Shown piece by piece: positions 22,081 to 32,737 of a DNA stretch of 64,000 nt; the first letter of the stretch is position 1; each line of letters starts with the position of its first letter. A program made the position numbers and the translations under genes. The DNA is taken from contig NC_062217.1 of NCBI RefSeq assembly GCF_902686445.1, forward strand, positions 86,547,758 to 86,611,757, given 5' to 3'. Source of the stretch: Sciurus carolinensis. Taxonomy: Eukaryota > Chordata > Mammalia > Rodentia > Sciuridae. Under the pieces are notes generated by a model. It did not search any database. It was not told where the DNA came from and saw nothing but the letters and a program-made list of their open reading frames with translations.

Positions 22081-22245
22081 GCCAGGAGGGATGGCACAGT
22101 CCTGGGACTGAGGCAGGAGGATCACAGGTTCAAAGTCAGCCTCAGCAGCTTAGTGAGGCTGTAAGCAACTTAGTGAGACCCTGTCTAGATTTGTGGCTCA
22201 CTGGTTAGGTGCCCCTCGGTTCAGTCCTGTTACCAAAAAAAAAGA
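22081..22245 (+). mobile_element. MEN-type SINE, sense, internally deleted
   Basis: 'gggactgaggcaggaggatc', 'gcaacttagtgagaccctgt', then directly 'tttgtggctcactggttagg'. The linker and part of both monomers are missing. Confidence 0.75.
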
Positions 22246-22299
22246 AATGAACTAAGGAACCAAACACTCCAGGAACAATGTTTACAGACCCCAGGCACA

Positions 22300-23360
22300 C
22301 ACTTGGAGAAGATACATTTTCTTTGACTATAATTGACAGAGGATTAGCATTTGTTACATAAGAACTGCCTAGAAAATAATCAATAAAATAATTCTAATTG
22401 ATAAAATAATTCTAAAAACTCAGTAGGAAATGGGCAAAAATACATGAAAATTAATTCATAGGAAGAGGATAACAAAAAAATTTTTAAGAAACTTAACATA
22501 AGACCTGACCCCAATAAGAATGGATATTATTAAAAAGACCAAAGATAATGAGTGCCAGCAAGAATGTGGAGAAACAGGAACCCTAGCACATTATTGGTAT
22601 GAAAGTAAGTTAGTACAGTCATTATGGAAATAGTATGGAGGTTCCTCAAAACACTAAAAAAATAACTGCTATATGACTCAGTCATCCAAAGGAAATGAAA
22701 TCAGTATGTTGATGAGACATCTGCATTCCCATGTTCACTGCGGCATTATTCACAACCAAGAAGTGGAAACAACCACAGTGTCCATCAACTGATGAATGGA
22801 TAAAGAAAATGTAGGACATTCACACAACAGAATATTATTCATCCATAAAAAGAAAGAAATCTCATTATTTGAAAAAACACAGTGGGAACTAGAAATTGTT
22901 AGGATGGGTGAAATAAGCCAGACACAGAAAGACAGGTACTGCATGATTTGATTCATATTAGGAATCTAACACAGTTGATCTCATAGAAGTTGAGGGCAGA
23001 ATGCTAGTTACCAAAGGATGGTCAGAGTAGGTGGGAGGTAGGAATGGAGAATTTCTCCCTACTGTACAACAGCACACCAGAATTTCTCACTCTATCAATG
23101 GGTACGAAGTTAACATTAGATAGACTGAGAAATTCCAGTGTGCTGTTGTACAGTAGGGAGACTATGGATAATGATAATGTGCTGTGTATTTCAAAAAAGT
23201 AGAAGGAAAAAGTTTTGAATGTTTTCACCATAAAGAAATGATAGATGTTTGAGAAGATATATAAATGTTTAACCTGATGTAAACCTATATAAAAAAATCA
23301 CAATACCCATTAATATGTACAATTCTTGTGTTTTATTTATCAGTTAAAAACTTTAAAAAT
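22300..23360 (+). mobile_element. Old L1 3' part, sense, with hairpin
   Basis: Sense ORF2 C-terminus and 3'UTR: 'ccaataagaatggatattat', 'gtggagaaacaggaacccta', 'ccatcaactgatgaatggat', 'ggtactgcatgatttgattc'. It is an older lineage than the L1 at 4333. A 42-bp-arm inverted repeat (23054-23161) interrupts the 3'UTR. Confidence 0.65.
23054..23161. repeat. Hairpin: 42-bp inverted arms, 24-bp loop
   Basis: Left arm 23054-23095 and right arm 23120-23161. The outer 24 bases ('tctccctactgtacaacagc' onward) pair perfectly. The whole 42 pair with about 3 mismatches. The right arm fits the surrounding L1 3'UTR, so the left arm is the added copy. Confidence 0.9.
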
Positions 23361-23527
23361 CTAGCATAAAAATATATTTCAGATGACTGGGAGTATTCTT
23401 TTCTTGTGGAAGGAATTTAGGAATTTCTCTGTGAGGTCCCCTCTCCTCTAAGTACATTATCTTCTTCCTGTACTGTCCCTTTTCTCCTCTCTGCTTCCCT
23501 TCTCTATACCAATTCTTCCAACCCCTT
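23361..23527. other. Unassigned, pyrimidine-rich
   Basis: C/T-rich text between an old L1 and a SINE. No ORF and no recognised repeat. Confidence 0.4.
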
Positions 23528-23539
23528 CCCCTTACCTCT

Positions 23540-23675
23540 TTTTTTAATACACTTTTTTAGTTGTAGATGGACACAATACCTTTATCTTTTTTATTTGTAT
23601 GTGGTGCTGAGGACTGAACCCAGTGCCTCACATGTGCTAAGCAAGCACTCTGCCACTGAGCCACAAACCCAGCCT
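23540..23675 (-). mobile_element. ID SINE with long 3' tail, antisense
   Basis: Tail 'agttgtagatggacacaata' and inverted ID ('gtggtgctgaggactgaacc', 'actctgccactgagccacaa'). Perfect 12-bp duplication 'ccccttacctct' at 23528-23539 and 23676-23687. Confidence 0.9.
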
Positions 23676-23689
23676 CCCCTTACCTCTCT

Positions 23690-24120
23690 TCTCTCTCCCA
23701 TTCTTTTTCCTCTTCCCTACCCTCCCTTCCTCATCTCCCACTTTCTTCCTATTTTCCTCCTTTCCCTAAACCTATTCTGATTGAGTGATGTGAAACTCTT
23801 TTACTTACCTGAAGAAATAACACAGTTCTTTCAGAGAGGAGATGACAAGCTAATGCTCACTAGTCAAATTCTGTCTGAGGTTTTTTTTTTTTTAATTGCC
23901 CTAGAACTAAGAGTGTTTTGTTGTTGTTTTTACAGTTTTACACGGATTGTTTAAAAAAATAGAATATTCAACAGAGACCATTTTTGGTCCTAAAGTCTTA
24001 AAGATTTACTGTCTGACCCTTTACAGAAAAGGTTTGTCCATCTCTGTCCTAGAAGATTAGTACTTAAAAAGACATAAACACACAAACACGGTGTATGACT
24101 TACATCATGTATAATACCTT
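23690..24120. other. Unassigned stretch
   Basis: Pyrimidine-rich to 23770, then ordinary AT-rich text ('ctcactagtcaaattctgtc'). Nothing recognisable. Confidence 0.4.
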
Positions 24121-24139
24121 ATGTATTGCGTGTTTTTAA

Positions 24140-24265
24140 AAAATTTTTTTAGATATTGATAGACCTTTATTTTATTCATGTATTTATATGTGGTGCTGAG
24201 AATCAAACCTAGTGCCTCACACATGCTAGGCAAGTGCTTTATCACTGAGCCACAATCCCAGCCCC
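24140..24265 (-). mobile_element. ID SINE with short 3' tail variant, antisense
   Basis: 'ttttagatattgatagacct' tail, then an inverted ID ('gtggtgctgagaatcaaacc', 'tatcactgagccacaatccc'). Flanks 'atgtattgcgtgttttta' (about 24121) and 'atgtattgtgttttaa' (about 24266) form a diverged duplication. Confidence 0.88.
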
Positions 24266-24364
24266 ATGTATTGTGTTTTAACTTAAAAACATATATGAAC
24301 ACCTTTAATATTAAACCTTGTCTTTCTCCTTAAGTGGAGAGGGGGGAACTTTCTTTTCTTTTGT

Positions 24365-24558
24365 TTCTTTTTTTTCTTTTTGGTACTAAGGATTGAACCC
24401 AGGGGTGCTTAACCACTGAGCCATATCCCCAACCCTTTTTACTTTTTATTTTGAGACAGGGTCTCACTAAGTTACTTAAGACCTGGCTAAATTGCTAAGA
24501 CTGGCTTTGAAATTGCGATCCTCCTGTCAAAGCCTCCTAACCCACTGGAATTACCCAC
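24365..24558 (-). mobile_element. MEN-type SINE, antisense
   Basis: Inverted ID ('ggtactaaggattgaaccca', 'ccactgagccatatccccaa') and inverted B1 ('gagacagggtctcactaagt'). The 3' end has decayed ('ggaattacccactgg'). Confidence 0.82.
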
Positions 24559-24785
24559 TGGCAAGAAGGGGCTTTCTAGTTAGACTTCCATATGTCTTTC
24601 TCCAATAAACCACACCATGGTATTCCCTTCTAGTTTGCCTTTTAAGCAGAGCAAAATTTTAAAGACATTTGTTAATTAATCTAAGTAGAGTCCCAGATTT
24701 CACACTTCTTTTTCTAAATTAAAATTCTTTCCTACATAGGGTAAGGATGTCTGTCTCAATCCACCATTTTTCATACTCCCCTCCC

Positions 24786-24955
24786 TCTCATTTCCTAGAC
24801 ATCATTATCCTATGTGCATGTATGATTACACGAATGGTATGAATCTACATTGTGTACAACCATAGAAACAAAACAGTGTACCCTATTTGTGTACAATGAA
24901 TCAAAATGCAGTTTGTAAAAAATTAAAAGCTAAACAAAAAAATACTTAAAAAAAT
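24786..24955 (+). mobile_element. L1 3' tail, sense
   Basis: 'catcattatcctatgtgcat', 'tgtgtacaaccatagaaaca' and 'gtgtacaatgaatcaaaatg', then an A-rich end. This is a 5'-truncated L1 3'UTR. 24560-24785 is unassigned. Confidence 0.65.
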
Positions 24956-25448
24956 TCTTTCCTATAATTCATTTAACAGCAATTGTTTTAGCAACTCAAC
25001 TTTACCCAGCATTAACTTGTTTTCATAAATACAACTTTTTTTCACTTGTGTCATCCAGTTTACACAATAAGAATCACTGAAATGAAGAGATTTAGGAACA
25101 AACACTCTAAACCTCTGTGGGCTAATAACTCAAACACTGAGAGCAGAAAAATGAAGAAACATCAGAGATAACCACCTAAGGCAACCCACAAGAAAGAAGC
25201 AGGGGGAAAAATATCTTTATATTCCCACCTGTTTAAATTTCCTTTTGATGCCACTGGACAAAGCCAACTAGAAGCCTCAAATAAGAGAACCTATTATTGT
25301 AACCAATATAGATTTGCTCAGAGCAGGGTCAAGAAAAGAGCAGATCTGGAAGGAGGAAAATAATAGTTATCCAGCAATATCCAACAAGTATTCATGAATC
25401 ATATCTAATCAGAAAAATAAAAATGCACTCATTAACTCCAGAGGAAAT
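24956..25448. other. Unassigned stretch
   Basis: Ordinary AT-rich text with no family I can name and no ORF of interest. Confidence 0.4.
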
Positions 25449-25641
25449 GGGCTAGGTACAGTGGTGCATGCCTGTAATCCCAGTTATTTGGGAGGCTAAG
25501 GCAAAAGAATAACAAGTTTGAGACCAGCCTGGAAAACTTAGTGAAACACTGCCTCAAAATAAAAAATAAAAAAGGGTTGGGAATGTAGCTCAGTGGTATA
25601 GAATTTGCCCAGGATGAGTGAAACCCTGGAGTTCAACCAAA
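25449..25641 (+). mobile_element. MEN-type SINE, sense
   Basis: B1 ('gctaggtacagtggtgcatg'), linker, ID ('ggttgggaatgtagctcagt') and a tail that has turned into a GAAA repeat. Confidence 0.85.
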
Positions 25642-25655
25642 AGAAAAGAAAGAAG

Positions 25656-25737
<82 letters not shown>

Positions 25738-25740
25738 AAC
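25642..25740 (+). repeat. (GAAA)n microsatellite
   Basis: About 20 near-perfect GAAA units (from 25657) grown from the tail of the preceding SINE. An open frame of Lys/Glu/Arg repeats across it is an artefact. Confidence 0.95.
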
Positions 25741-25779
25741 AGAGAGAGACTTTATCTGAAGTGAATGTATATATTAGGG

Positions 25780-26245
25780 TTATTTCTCAATTTAAAAAAC
25801 TTCAATTAGAAAATATGTAAAAGAGATGAAGGAAACATAGATGGCAAACAAGGAGAGGAAAAGATGTTCATTATCACTAGTCATCAGTAAAATGCAAATT
25901 AAGACAAGATGAGATACCAATACATTTAACAATTAAAAATAGCCAAAGTACTATATGTTGGTGAGAATGCAGAGAAACTAGAATTCTCATTCATTGCTGT
26001 TGGGAATGTAATGGAACAACCACTCTGGAAAATAATTTGGTGTTTTCTTTTAAAACTAAACATACGTGTGCTGTTGTGCCCCTGGGCATTTATCCCAGAG
26101 AGAGGAAAGCAGATTCACACAAAATCTGTACTGGTAGTTCATTTGTGGTAATGGAACAGTTCAGTGTTTCAGTTGCAGTGCTTGTTACACAAACCTACAA
26201 TTGTCACAAAAGGACATTGAGCTAGGAACACACAAGTGTGCTAAT
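25780..26245 (+). mobile_element. Old L1 fragment, sense, ORF2 C-terminus
   Basis: 'atgcaaattaagacaagatg', 'gaatgtaatggaacaaccac' and 'gcccctgggcatttatccca' are typical of an old L1 ORF2 C-terminal region. 26246-26420 is unassigned. Confidence 0.6.
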
Positions 26246-26429
26246 GTACTAATGTACTAATGCCAATTTCCTGGTAAGCAGCAAGCCTTTCAATAATTGC
26301 TTCCTTTGGTGTTGAAAGTTAAGTTTTAAAGTTATATTAATAAAAATGCAAATATCTAGAGCATGAAGAGGTCATCATCTGTATATTTAAAATGTTCCTA
26401 TTTTTTATTTTATTTCTATTCATTATATT

Positions 26430-27445
26430 TTATTTTACTTTTTATTTTTATTGGTTCTTTTGAATTATACATAACAAGAGTCCATTTTGATATAATTATA
26501 CAAGCATTATATATTCTAGTTGGAGTTCCCATTCTTATGGATGTACATGGTGGTGAGAATTGCTGTGTTGTTTTCATATATGCACATGGGAAAATTAGGT
26601 CAGATTCATTCCACTGTCTTTCCTTTGCTTATCCCCTTCCCTTTCCTTCATTCCCCACTGTCTAATCTACTGCACTTCTATTCTTCTCTCCATCCCCTTC
26701 ACCCTTTATTGTGGGTTAGTTTTCACCTATAAAAGAAAACATTCGACCTTTGGGGCTTTTTTGTTTGTTTGTTTGTTTGTTTTGTTGTTGGGTTTTGGTT
26801 GTTTTCTTTTTGTTTTTTTTTTTTTTTTTTTGGTTTTTTTTTGTGTTTTTTGATAGTGGCTTACTTCACTTAGCATGATAGTCTCCAGATCTGTTTGCTG
26901 GCAAATGTCATAAAGTCATTCTTCTTTATGGCTGAGTAATATTCCATTGTGTATGTATACCACATTTTCTTTATCCATTCATCTGTTGAAGGGCACCTAG
27001 GTTGGTTCCATAGCTTAGCTTTTGTGAATTGAGCTGCTATAAACATTGATGCAGGTGCATCACTGTAGTGTGCTGATTTTAACTCCTTTGAATATATACT
27101 GAAGAGTAGGATAGCTAGGTCAAATGGTGGTTCCATTCCAAGTTTTTTTTTTTTTTTCCCTTTTTTTTTTATTTTTTATTATTGTATACAAATGGAATAC
27201 ATGTTGTTTCTCTATTTGTACATAGAGTCAAGGCATACCATTTGTGTAATCATACGTTTACATAGGGCAATGATGTTTGATTATTTTTTTCCCTTCCCCC
27301 CCCACCCCTCCATTCCAAGTTTTTTGAGGAATCTCATACTGCTTTCCAGAGTGGTTGCACCAATTTGCAGTCCTACCAGCAATGTGTAAGTGCACTTTTT
27401 TCCCCTCATCCTCTCTGACATTTATTGTACTTGTATTCTTTTATT
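26430..27445 (-). mobile_element. 5'-truncated L1, antisense, with nested L1
   Basis: Inverted 3'UTR (26440-26750), a TTTG/T-rich expansion (26761-26845), then inverted ORF2 C-terminus ('ttctttatggctgagtaata', 'ttgaattgagctgctataaa' region). A second, shorter L1 tail is inserted at 27149-27309. The pieces on either side join at the same reading point. Confidence 0.8.
27149..27309 (-). mobile_element. Short L1 3' end nested in L1, antisense
   Basis: A poly-T and 'ttattattgtatacaaatgg' tail of the younger L1 type. Perfect 16-bp duplication 'ccattccaagtttttt' at 27133-27148 and 27310-27325. Confidence 0.92.
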
Positions 27446-27649
27446 TAAATAATAAAATACTATTATAAAATCAAAATGGGAACAAAAGAGCAAGGATATC
27501 AATATCATACAAATAAACATAAAAAAATGAGTCTCTAAGAAAATAAAATATTATTTTAGGCAGTAAACTATTCCTATGTTTACTAGTTGGTTTTAATAGA
27601 TTGTATACGTGTACGGATATATATGTATGGGGGGATTTTAAAAGAACAA

Positions 27650-27880
27650 TTCTTTGAGGTGCTTTGGATTAGACAGAGGGGAGTGAAGGGGTATAGGGGT
27701 GGCAAAGACAGTAGAATGAACCCGACATTATTACCCTATGTATGTATATGATTACATGACCAGTGTAATTCTATATCATGTACAACCAGAAGAATGAGAA
27801 GTTCTCCATTTATGTACGATATGTCAAAATGTATTCTACTGTCATGTGTAACTAATTAGAACAAATTTTTAAAAATACCT
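27650..27880 (+). mobile_element. L1 3' tail, sense
   Basis: 'gcaaagacagtagaatgaac', 'acattattaccctatgtatg', 'tgtcaaaatgtattctactg' and an ending 'taactaattagaacaaattt'. This is the older 3'-end type. 27446-27649 is unassigned. Confidence 0.75.
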
Positions 27881-28798
27881 TACAGTTCCACTAGCAGTTG
27901 AGAATATGGCAACAATATTGCCATTTTCAGTGAGAATATTTAAAACTTTTGAATAATTTAATAGTTATAAATTATTATCTCAAGGTTGGCTTTACACTTT
28001 TATTAATAGTGAAACTGAATGTTTTTTATATATTTATTAGGACCTTCTTTGTGTGCTATCCATTACCTATTTTATCTATTAGTGTCTTGAGATATTGTCT
28101 TATATACCAAAAATTTGCTGAAATAGTTTCTGAATTTGCTTTTTCTTTTTAACCTAAATTCTATTTTTAGTGCAAAAGAATTTTATATTTAGATTGTTTC
28201 AAATAGAGGAAGTGATCATTTCTTGAAAGACATGATAAATAAAACTGATTTTTTTCCATTTTCCTACATTAAATTATAATAATTCTTTGATTATATAGTT
28301 GATTTTGAAGACTTGGGACTCATATGCATACTCCAAATTGGCAACTTTAATGAAATAATACACTTTTTGATTTCTCTGTGCAAACATGGGGAAAGATGAA
28401 ATTGATAAACAAACATGAAAAAAATTCCAAAGGCAGAGAGTTATTACACACCGAACAATGAGTAACTCTTTCTAATTTTTTCATGTGGCCATATTGAGAA
28501 ACCGATGAACATTTGAAAAATCATATTCCATGAAAGTGTTGCCTATTTTTCTATTTTCTGGAAGATTTTGTAAAATTTAGCAATTATGTTTCTTGGGAAC
28601 TTGGTGAAAATCATTTTCAGTATTACCTAAGCCTGTTGCCTTTTGTTGATGTTATTTGTTTATGTTCATAAAAATGATAGAACTGTTCTATATCTTCTCA
28701 AAAACAAACAAACAAAAAACAAGGTTAGTTTACCTCCATCCAACTAACCAATAAAATAATTTCTAGTTTAAAATAGTACCAATTACAAAAAGAAACAT
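27881..28798. other. Unassigned AT-rich stretch
   Basis: No SINE, no clear L1 and no open frame of note. The first 250 bp may be a very old inverted L1. A candidate ancient repeat or unique spacer. Confidence 0.4.
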
Positions 28799-28812
28799 AG
28801 TATTTATTTTTC

Positions 28813-28814
28813 TT

Positions 28815-28846
<32 letters not shown>

Positions 28847-28961
28847 TTTTAGTTGTAGGGTGGACACAATACCTTTTTTTAATTTTATGTGGTGCTAAGG
28901 ATCAAACTCAGCTTCATGCGTGCTAGGCGAGTGCTCTACCACTGAGCCACAACCCCAGTCC
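28813..28961 (-). mobile_element. ID SINE with long 3' tail and TA repeat, antisense
   Basis: A (TA)n run (about 28818-28839) lies at the tail end, then 'agttgtagggtggacacaat' and inverted ID ('gctctaccactgagccacaa'). Perfect 14-bp duplication 'agtatttatttttc' at 28799-28812 and 28962-28975 shows the TA run is part of the insert. Confidence 0.92.
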
Positions 28962-28975
28962 AGTATTTATTTTTC

Positions 28976-29026
28976 AAGCACTTGCTTAGCACATACAAGG
29001 CCTGGATTCAATCCTTAACATTCAAG
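28976..29026 (+). mobile_element. ID fragment, sense
   Basis: 'cacttgcttagcacatacaa' and 'ggcctggattcaatccttaa': the 3' half of an ID monomer. Confidence 0.6.
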
Positions 29027-29545
29027 GAGGTAGCATTGGGGTGGTGGTGGGGCAGGGGATGAAGAAAAGAAAAAGAAAATGAAGGGAATTTAATCACAGG
29101 GAATTTGCTACACAGGTGACCAAACGGTGAAAAAACTAATCAGGGAATGCTAGTGACCCCAAATTAGCAACATCAGGAAGTCATTATCATAGTCAAAATG
29201 GAAGGACAAACAAAAGAGGCAGTGACACCAGAGCATAAAGGCTTCTGTTGCTCCATGGAAAACGGAGTCAATGTAGAAATGTGACTAATGAGAAAGATAC
29301 TACTGCATGGTGAGGGGATTGCAGAAATATCCTTATTTATTTCTTCTCCCATCACTGATCTCCTGCTACTGCCTCACATTGTAAGAACCCTCAATCAGAA
29401 GACAGCTGACACAGGACCTGGACAAAGCAGCATAGAGCAGTCAGTGATGCACACTCCTCCTGTACCACCTCCACCTATAATACAGAAAAGGAAAAGGACA
29501 AGGACCTGAGGATCCTATTGAAATAAAGATTCTGATTTATTCAGG
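29027..29545. other. Unassigned stretch
   Basis: Contains a short GGT-rich piece and ordinary text. A 73-codon open frame (29288-29509) shows no recognisable domain. Possibly ancient LTR-internal sequence, but I cannot support that. Confidence 0.35.
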
Positions 29546-29595
29546 TATATCAGTCAGGGTTCTCTAGAGAAACAGAACCAACAAAGTAGCCTAAC

Positions 29596-29714
29596 TAGCA
29601 AGGTGTAGTGGTATATCCCTGTAATCCCTGCTCTTTAGGAGGTTGAGGCAAGAAGATCTCAAGTTCAAGGCCTGCCTGGGCAATTTAGCAAGACCCTGTC
29701 TCAAAAAAAAAAAT
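29596..29714 (+). mobile_element. B1 monomer SINE, sense
   Basis: A lone B1-type monomer ('gcaaggtgtagtggtatatc', 'cctgtaatccctgctcttta') with an A-tail and no ID half. Perfect 10-bp duplication 'gtagcctaac' at 29586-29595 and 29715-29724. Confidence 0.85.
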
Positions 29715-29724
29715 GTAGCCTAAC

Positions 29725-30163
29725 ACTACATCACAATGCTTACATCATTCACTTCCCTGCATCTCGTCACATAGGTATTGTGTCTTCATCATATAATCAC
29801 AAGAAAACTGAGTTCAGTACAATAGATTTTTTTTTTTTTTTTTTTTTGAGGTGCTGGGGATTGAACCCAGGGCCTTGAACATGCAAGGTAAGCACTCTAC
29901 AGCTGAGGTATATCCCCAGACCCCTAATAAGATATTTTGAAAGATTACATTCACACGATTTTATTGTACTAGACTGTTCAAATTATTCTAATTTATTAGT
30001 TATTATTGTCAATATCTATTGTGCCCAGATTATAAATTAAACTTTACCAAAGGTACACCTATATAAGGGAAAAATACTAATTATAGAGTTTGGTACTATC
30101 CATGGTTTCGGGTATCCACTAGGGTCTTGGAATATGTCCCCTGAGAATAATGAGGGACTACTG
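29725..30163 (+). mobile_element. Tigger-type DNA transposon remnant
   Basis: 'cattcacttccctgcatctc', 'gtcacataggtattgtgtct' and the end 'ggtatccactagggtcttgg' ... 'ggactactgta' are features of a TcMar-Tigger end region. It carries an ID SINE at 29827-29924. Non-autonomous, no transposase ORF seen. Confidence 0.65.
29827..29924 (-). mobile_element. ID-type SINE, antisense
   Basis: Poly-T and inverted ID ('ggtgctggggattgaaccca', 'agcactctacagctgaggta'). Confidence 0.88.
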
Positions 30164-30628
30164 TACAGAAAATCCTCAGTAGCTTTGAGGAATGAATCTA
30201 GAATACCCCCATGGATGCCAAAATCTGTAGATGCTTGCGTCCACCACTAAAATGGTGTAGTATTTGTTTGTTTGTTTGTTTGTTTTTTGCGGTGCTGGGG
30301 ATCGAACCCAGGGCCTTGTGCTTGCAAGGCAAGCACTCTACCGACTGAGCTATCTCCCCAGCCCTAAAATGATGTAGTATTTGCATTCAGCCTACCCACA
30401 TTCTTCCATATACTTTGAATCACTTCTAGATTATATAAAATATCTAATACAATGTAAGTGTCATATAAATAGGTGTTATAATGTATTGATTAGGGAATAA
30501 TGACAAGAAAAAATGCTGCACATGTTCATTACAGACACAATAATTGTAGGCCTAACTACATAGTATGCAAGCTATGATTGGTTGAATCTGCAGACGTGAA
30601 ACCCATAGAATGGAAGGCTGACTCTTAT
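30164..30628 (+). mobile_element. MER2/Tigger-like DNA transposon
   Basis: 'atggatgccaaaatctgtag', 'ggaataatgacaagaaaaaa', 'gcacatgttcattacagaca', 'gattggttgaatctgcagac' and a closing 'gaaggctgactctt' follow the MER2 layout. An ID SINE is inserted at 30267-30365. Confidence 0.75.
30267..30365 (-). mobile_element. Young ID SINE, antisense, in MER2
   Basis: TTTG tail and a well-preserved inverted ID ('cggtgctggggatcgaaccc', 'ctgagctatctccccagccc'). 18-bp duplication 'aaaatggtgtagtatttg' (30249-30266) versus 'aaaatgatgtagtatttg' (30366-30383), one mismatch. Confidence 0.93.
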
Positions 30629-30956
30629 TTGTATAGACCTACCCATTTGTATCTATAGCAAGACTGTTTTTTAAGGAGTTGGCTCATGTAATCATGAGAC
30701 TTGATAAGTACAACATTTATAAGGAAGACCAAGGAGAGAGCTACAATTTGAGTCCTCCAAGTGGTCAGTTTTTGTTCTATCAAGGCCTTTATCTGTTTGG
30801 AGGAGATCTTCCCACATTATGAGTTTACTCAAAACCTATTAATTCGAATTTTCTTTTGAAAATTCCTTTATGGAAACAGCCATAATAACATTTGACCAAA
30901 TGTATTGGTAAGGTAGTTCAGGCAAGATGACACATAAAATTAACCATCACAAGACA

Positions 30957-31500
30957 AGGTCTCCCCTTATCAACTTGGCTCCCATACTCATTGGTCTAGG
31001 CAAAACTTAAAATCTGAATAAAGAATATAACAAAGTAATACTGTCACTTAACATGATAAATTGATTCTGTGTTTAACTGAAAATGCATCAATCCTTTCCT
31101 CAGAAGAGGATGCAAAGTTCTTGAGTGACTTTTGCTCTTCTTGATATCTTGTCATTTAAATACCATGATGTAAACTTAACAAAACTTAAATACTATAAAA
31201 TAAAGTCAATGTAGTAGTTTTTGCAAAAGGGAATAAGAGATGGAAGAAAACAAAGATATTTGCATGACACAGACACCATAAACATTCATAACACAATAGG
31301 GAAGAAATACTCATTATAATCCAAATGTGTATAACTGGTCATATGGTCATAGCTGGTATTCATAACTACCTTCTTTCACTACACATTTCATGTTCCCTTT
31401 GCCCTGAGAAATCACCTCAGTTTGTTGTAGTTTTTTCCTGGCAGTGTGACCCAAACCTTTATTTCTGAATGGTCAGGGTCATTAGTAGTCCTGCCTGAAT
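30957..31500 (-). mobile_element. ERVL internal, 3' end beyond dUTPase
   Basis: Antisense sequence between the MLT2-like LTR and the dUTPase remnant. Its place and mixed text fit the 3' non-coding end of an ERVL provirus. No env-like ORF is visible, as expected for ERVL. Confidence 0.5.
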
Positions 31501-31680
31501 TGGGTTGATGTAGTTTTCCTTTAATCTTAATCACAAGACAAAGTAACACTAAAAGGTACCCCAAGAGATCACCTGAATTCCAGACATACTCTTCCTTATC
31601 TCCTCTGGAATAGTAGTCTAAGTTCTCATTGGTATTCAGGAGTCTGCACAGTAAGTACCCACTTTGCTTATTGATTCAGA
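31480..31680 (-). pseudogene. ERVL dUTPase-like remnant
   Basis: On the minus strand near 31490-31590 a broken frame reads in the order Trp-Asn-Ser-Gly-Asp-Leu-Leu-Gly, then a hydrophobic Leu/Val run, then Gly-Lys-Leu-X-Gln-Pro-Asn. This resembles the end of an ERVL dUTPase. Position 3' of integrase is the arrangement known for ERVL. Short and degraded. Confidence 0.6.
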
Positions 31681-31840
31681 GGTATGAGAAGCCCACAGTG
31701 GCTGATCAGTAGTCTTAACTTCCAGTTAAATGGCATCATTATGGTGTCTCCTGGGGGAAGCAAAATTCCTCTGGAACCAGGACCTCTAGGTCAGCAGAGC
31801 ATACGGTCTCAGGAACAAATAGTCAAAAAAATTTTAGTGG

Positions 31841-31934
31841 GGCTGGGGTTGTGGCTCAGTGGTAGAGCGCTTGCCTAGCATGTGTGAGGCACTGGGTTTG
31901 ATTCTCAGCACTGCATAAAAATAAATCAATAAAT
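31841..31934 (+). mobile_element. ID-type SINE, sense, in ERVL
   Basis: Well-preserved ID ('ggctggggttgtggctcagt', 'gtagagcgcttgcctagcat') with an ATAAATAA tail that lacks the long extension. Perfect 16-bp duplication 'aaaaaaattttagtgg' at 31825-31840 and 31935-31950. Confidence 0.93.
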
Positions 31935-31950
31935 AAAAAAATTTTAGTGG

Positions 31951-32737
31951 ATCACTAGGGGTAATAACAAATTTCATTTCTGCCCCTTGATTCCTGAACC
32001 TGTGAATTGGGGCTATAGGAGAAATAACACCATATATTGGATGTTAACTCAGGACATATACAACCCCCTGGAGAATCTTGCCTATTGGGTGGCATTGTAG
32101 CTAATACTTTGAAAGGCCATTCCACTGTTCAAGTCAACTGTTTCAGGAAGGTTGGGAACATGGTAAGATCACTGAATTCCATGAGCAGGAGCACATTGTC
32201 ACACTTCTTTGATGGAAAGGGAGTTTTTTGATCAGAAGAAATGTGTGAAATACCATGATGGTGAATAAGAGATTTTATAGTTTTGGCAGAAGCACTTCAT
32301 GCAGAGAAAGTAGATCCATATCTTGAGTAAGTACCTATTTCAATAAGAACAAAACACTGATGCTTTTCTAATGGAAGAAATCCAATTTTGTACCTGGCTG
32401 ATCACCCTGGGGAATGGCACCACACTGGGGGCGCAATACTTGTCTTTGCTGCTGGCAGATTGAGCGCTACTCAGTGGTGGACAGGACAGCCTTGGAGAGT
32501 GTAAGACCACAATGCTGAGCTCTTGTGTAATCTCCATCCCTATCACCAAAGATATGAGCACAATGGGCACTAACGGCAGCGACTTGGGAGAGAGACTAAC
32601 TGGTGTCCACAGAATGGACCATTCTATCCACTTGATTCTAAAAATCCTCCTCTGCTAAGGTTACCTTTTGCTAACAATTCACATATTACACAAATAACTT
32701 TACATTCCCATTCAGAGTTCTATCCACATACATTTTT
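31951..32737 (-). pseudogene. ERVL integrase remnant
   Basis: Lies between RNase H and dUTPase remnants. The best open piece (minus strand 32340-32570) is 76 codons and contains 'SSAQSASSKDKYCAPSVVPF', which fits the decayed segment just ahead of the integrase core ('cys-rich/...RYG.IPRGDQ' region in ERVL relatives). No intact DDE triad can be traced. Many stops. Confidence 0.55.

Larger units (their letters stand above)
29546..30951 (-). mobile_element. MLT2-like ERVL LTR, antisense (3' LTR), interrupted
   Basis: The right end 'taaccatcaca' (to 30951) is the inverted LTR start 'tgtgatggtta'. The left end 'cagtcagggttctctagaga' is the inverted LTR end. LTR text is at 29546-29595 and 30629-30951 ('ttaaggagttggctcatgta', 'taacatttgaccaaatgtat'). 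Two Tigger-type transposons and three SINEs fill the middle. It abuts antisense ERVL internal sequence, so it serves as that provirus's 3' LTR. Confidence 0.75.

Noticed and set aside
25657..25738. CRISPR-like array
   Set aside because: The unit is 4 bases with no spacers. No CRISPR array is expected or seen in this mammalian DNA.
25605..25820. Lys/Glu/Arg repeat protein
   Set aside because: Translation of a (GAAA)n microsatellite grown from a SINE tail.
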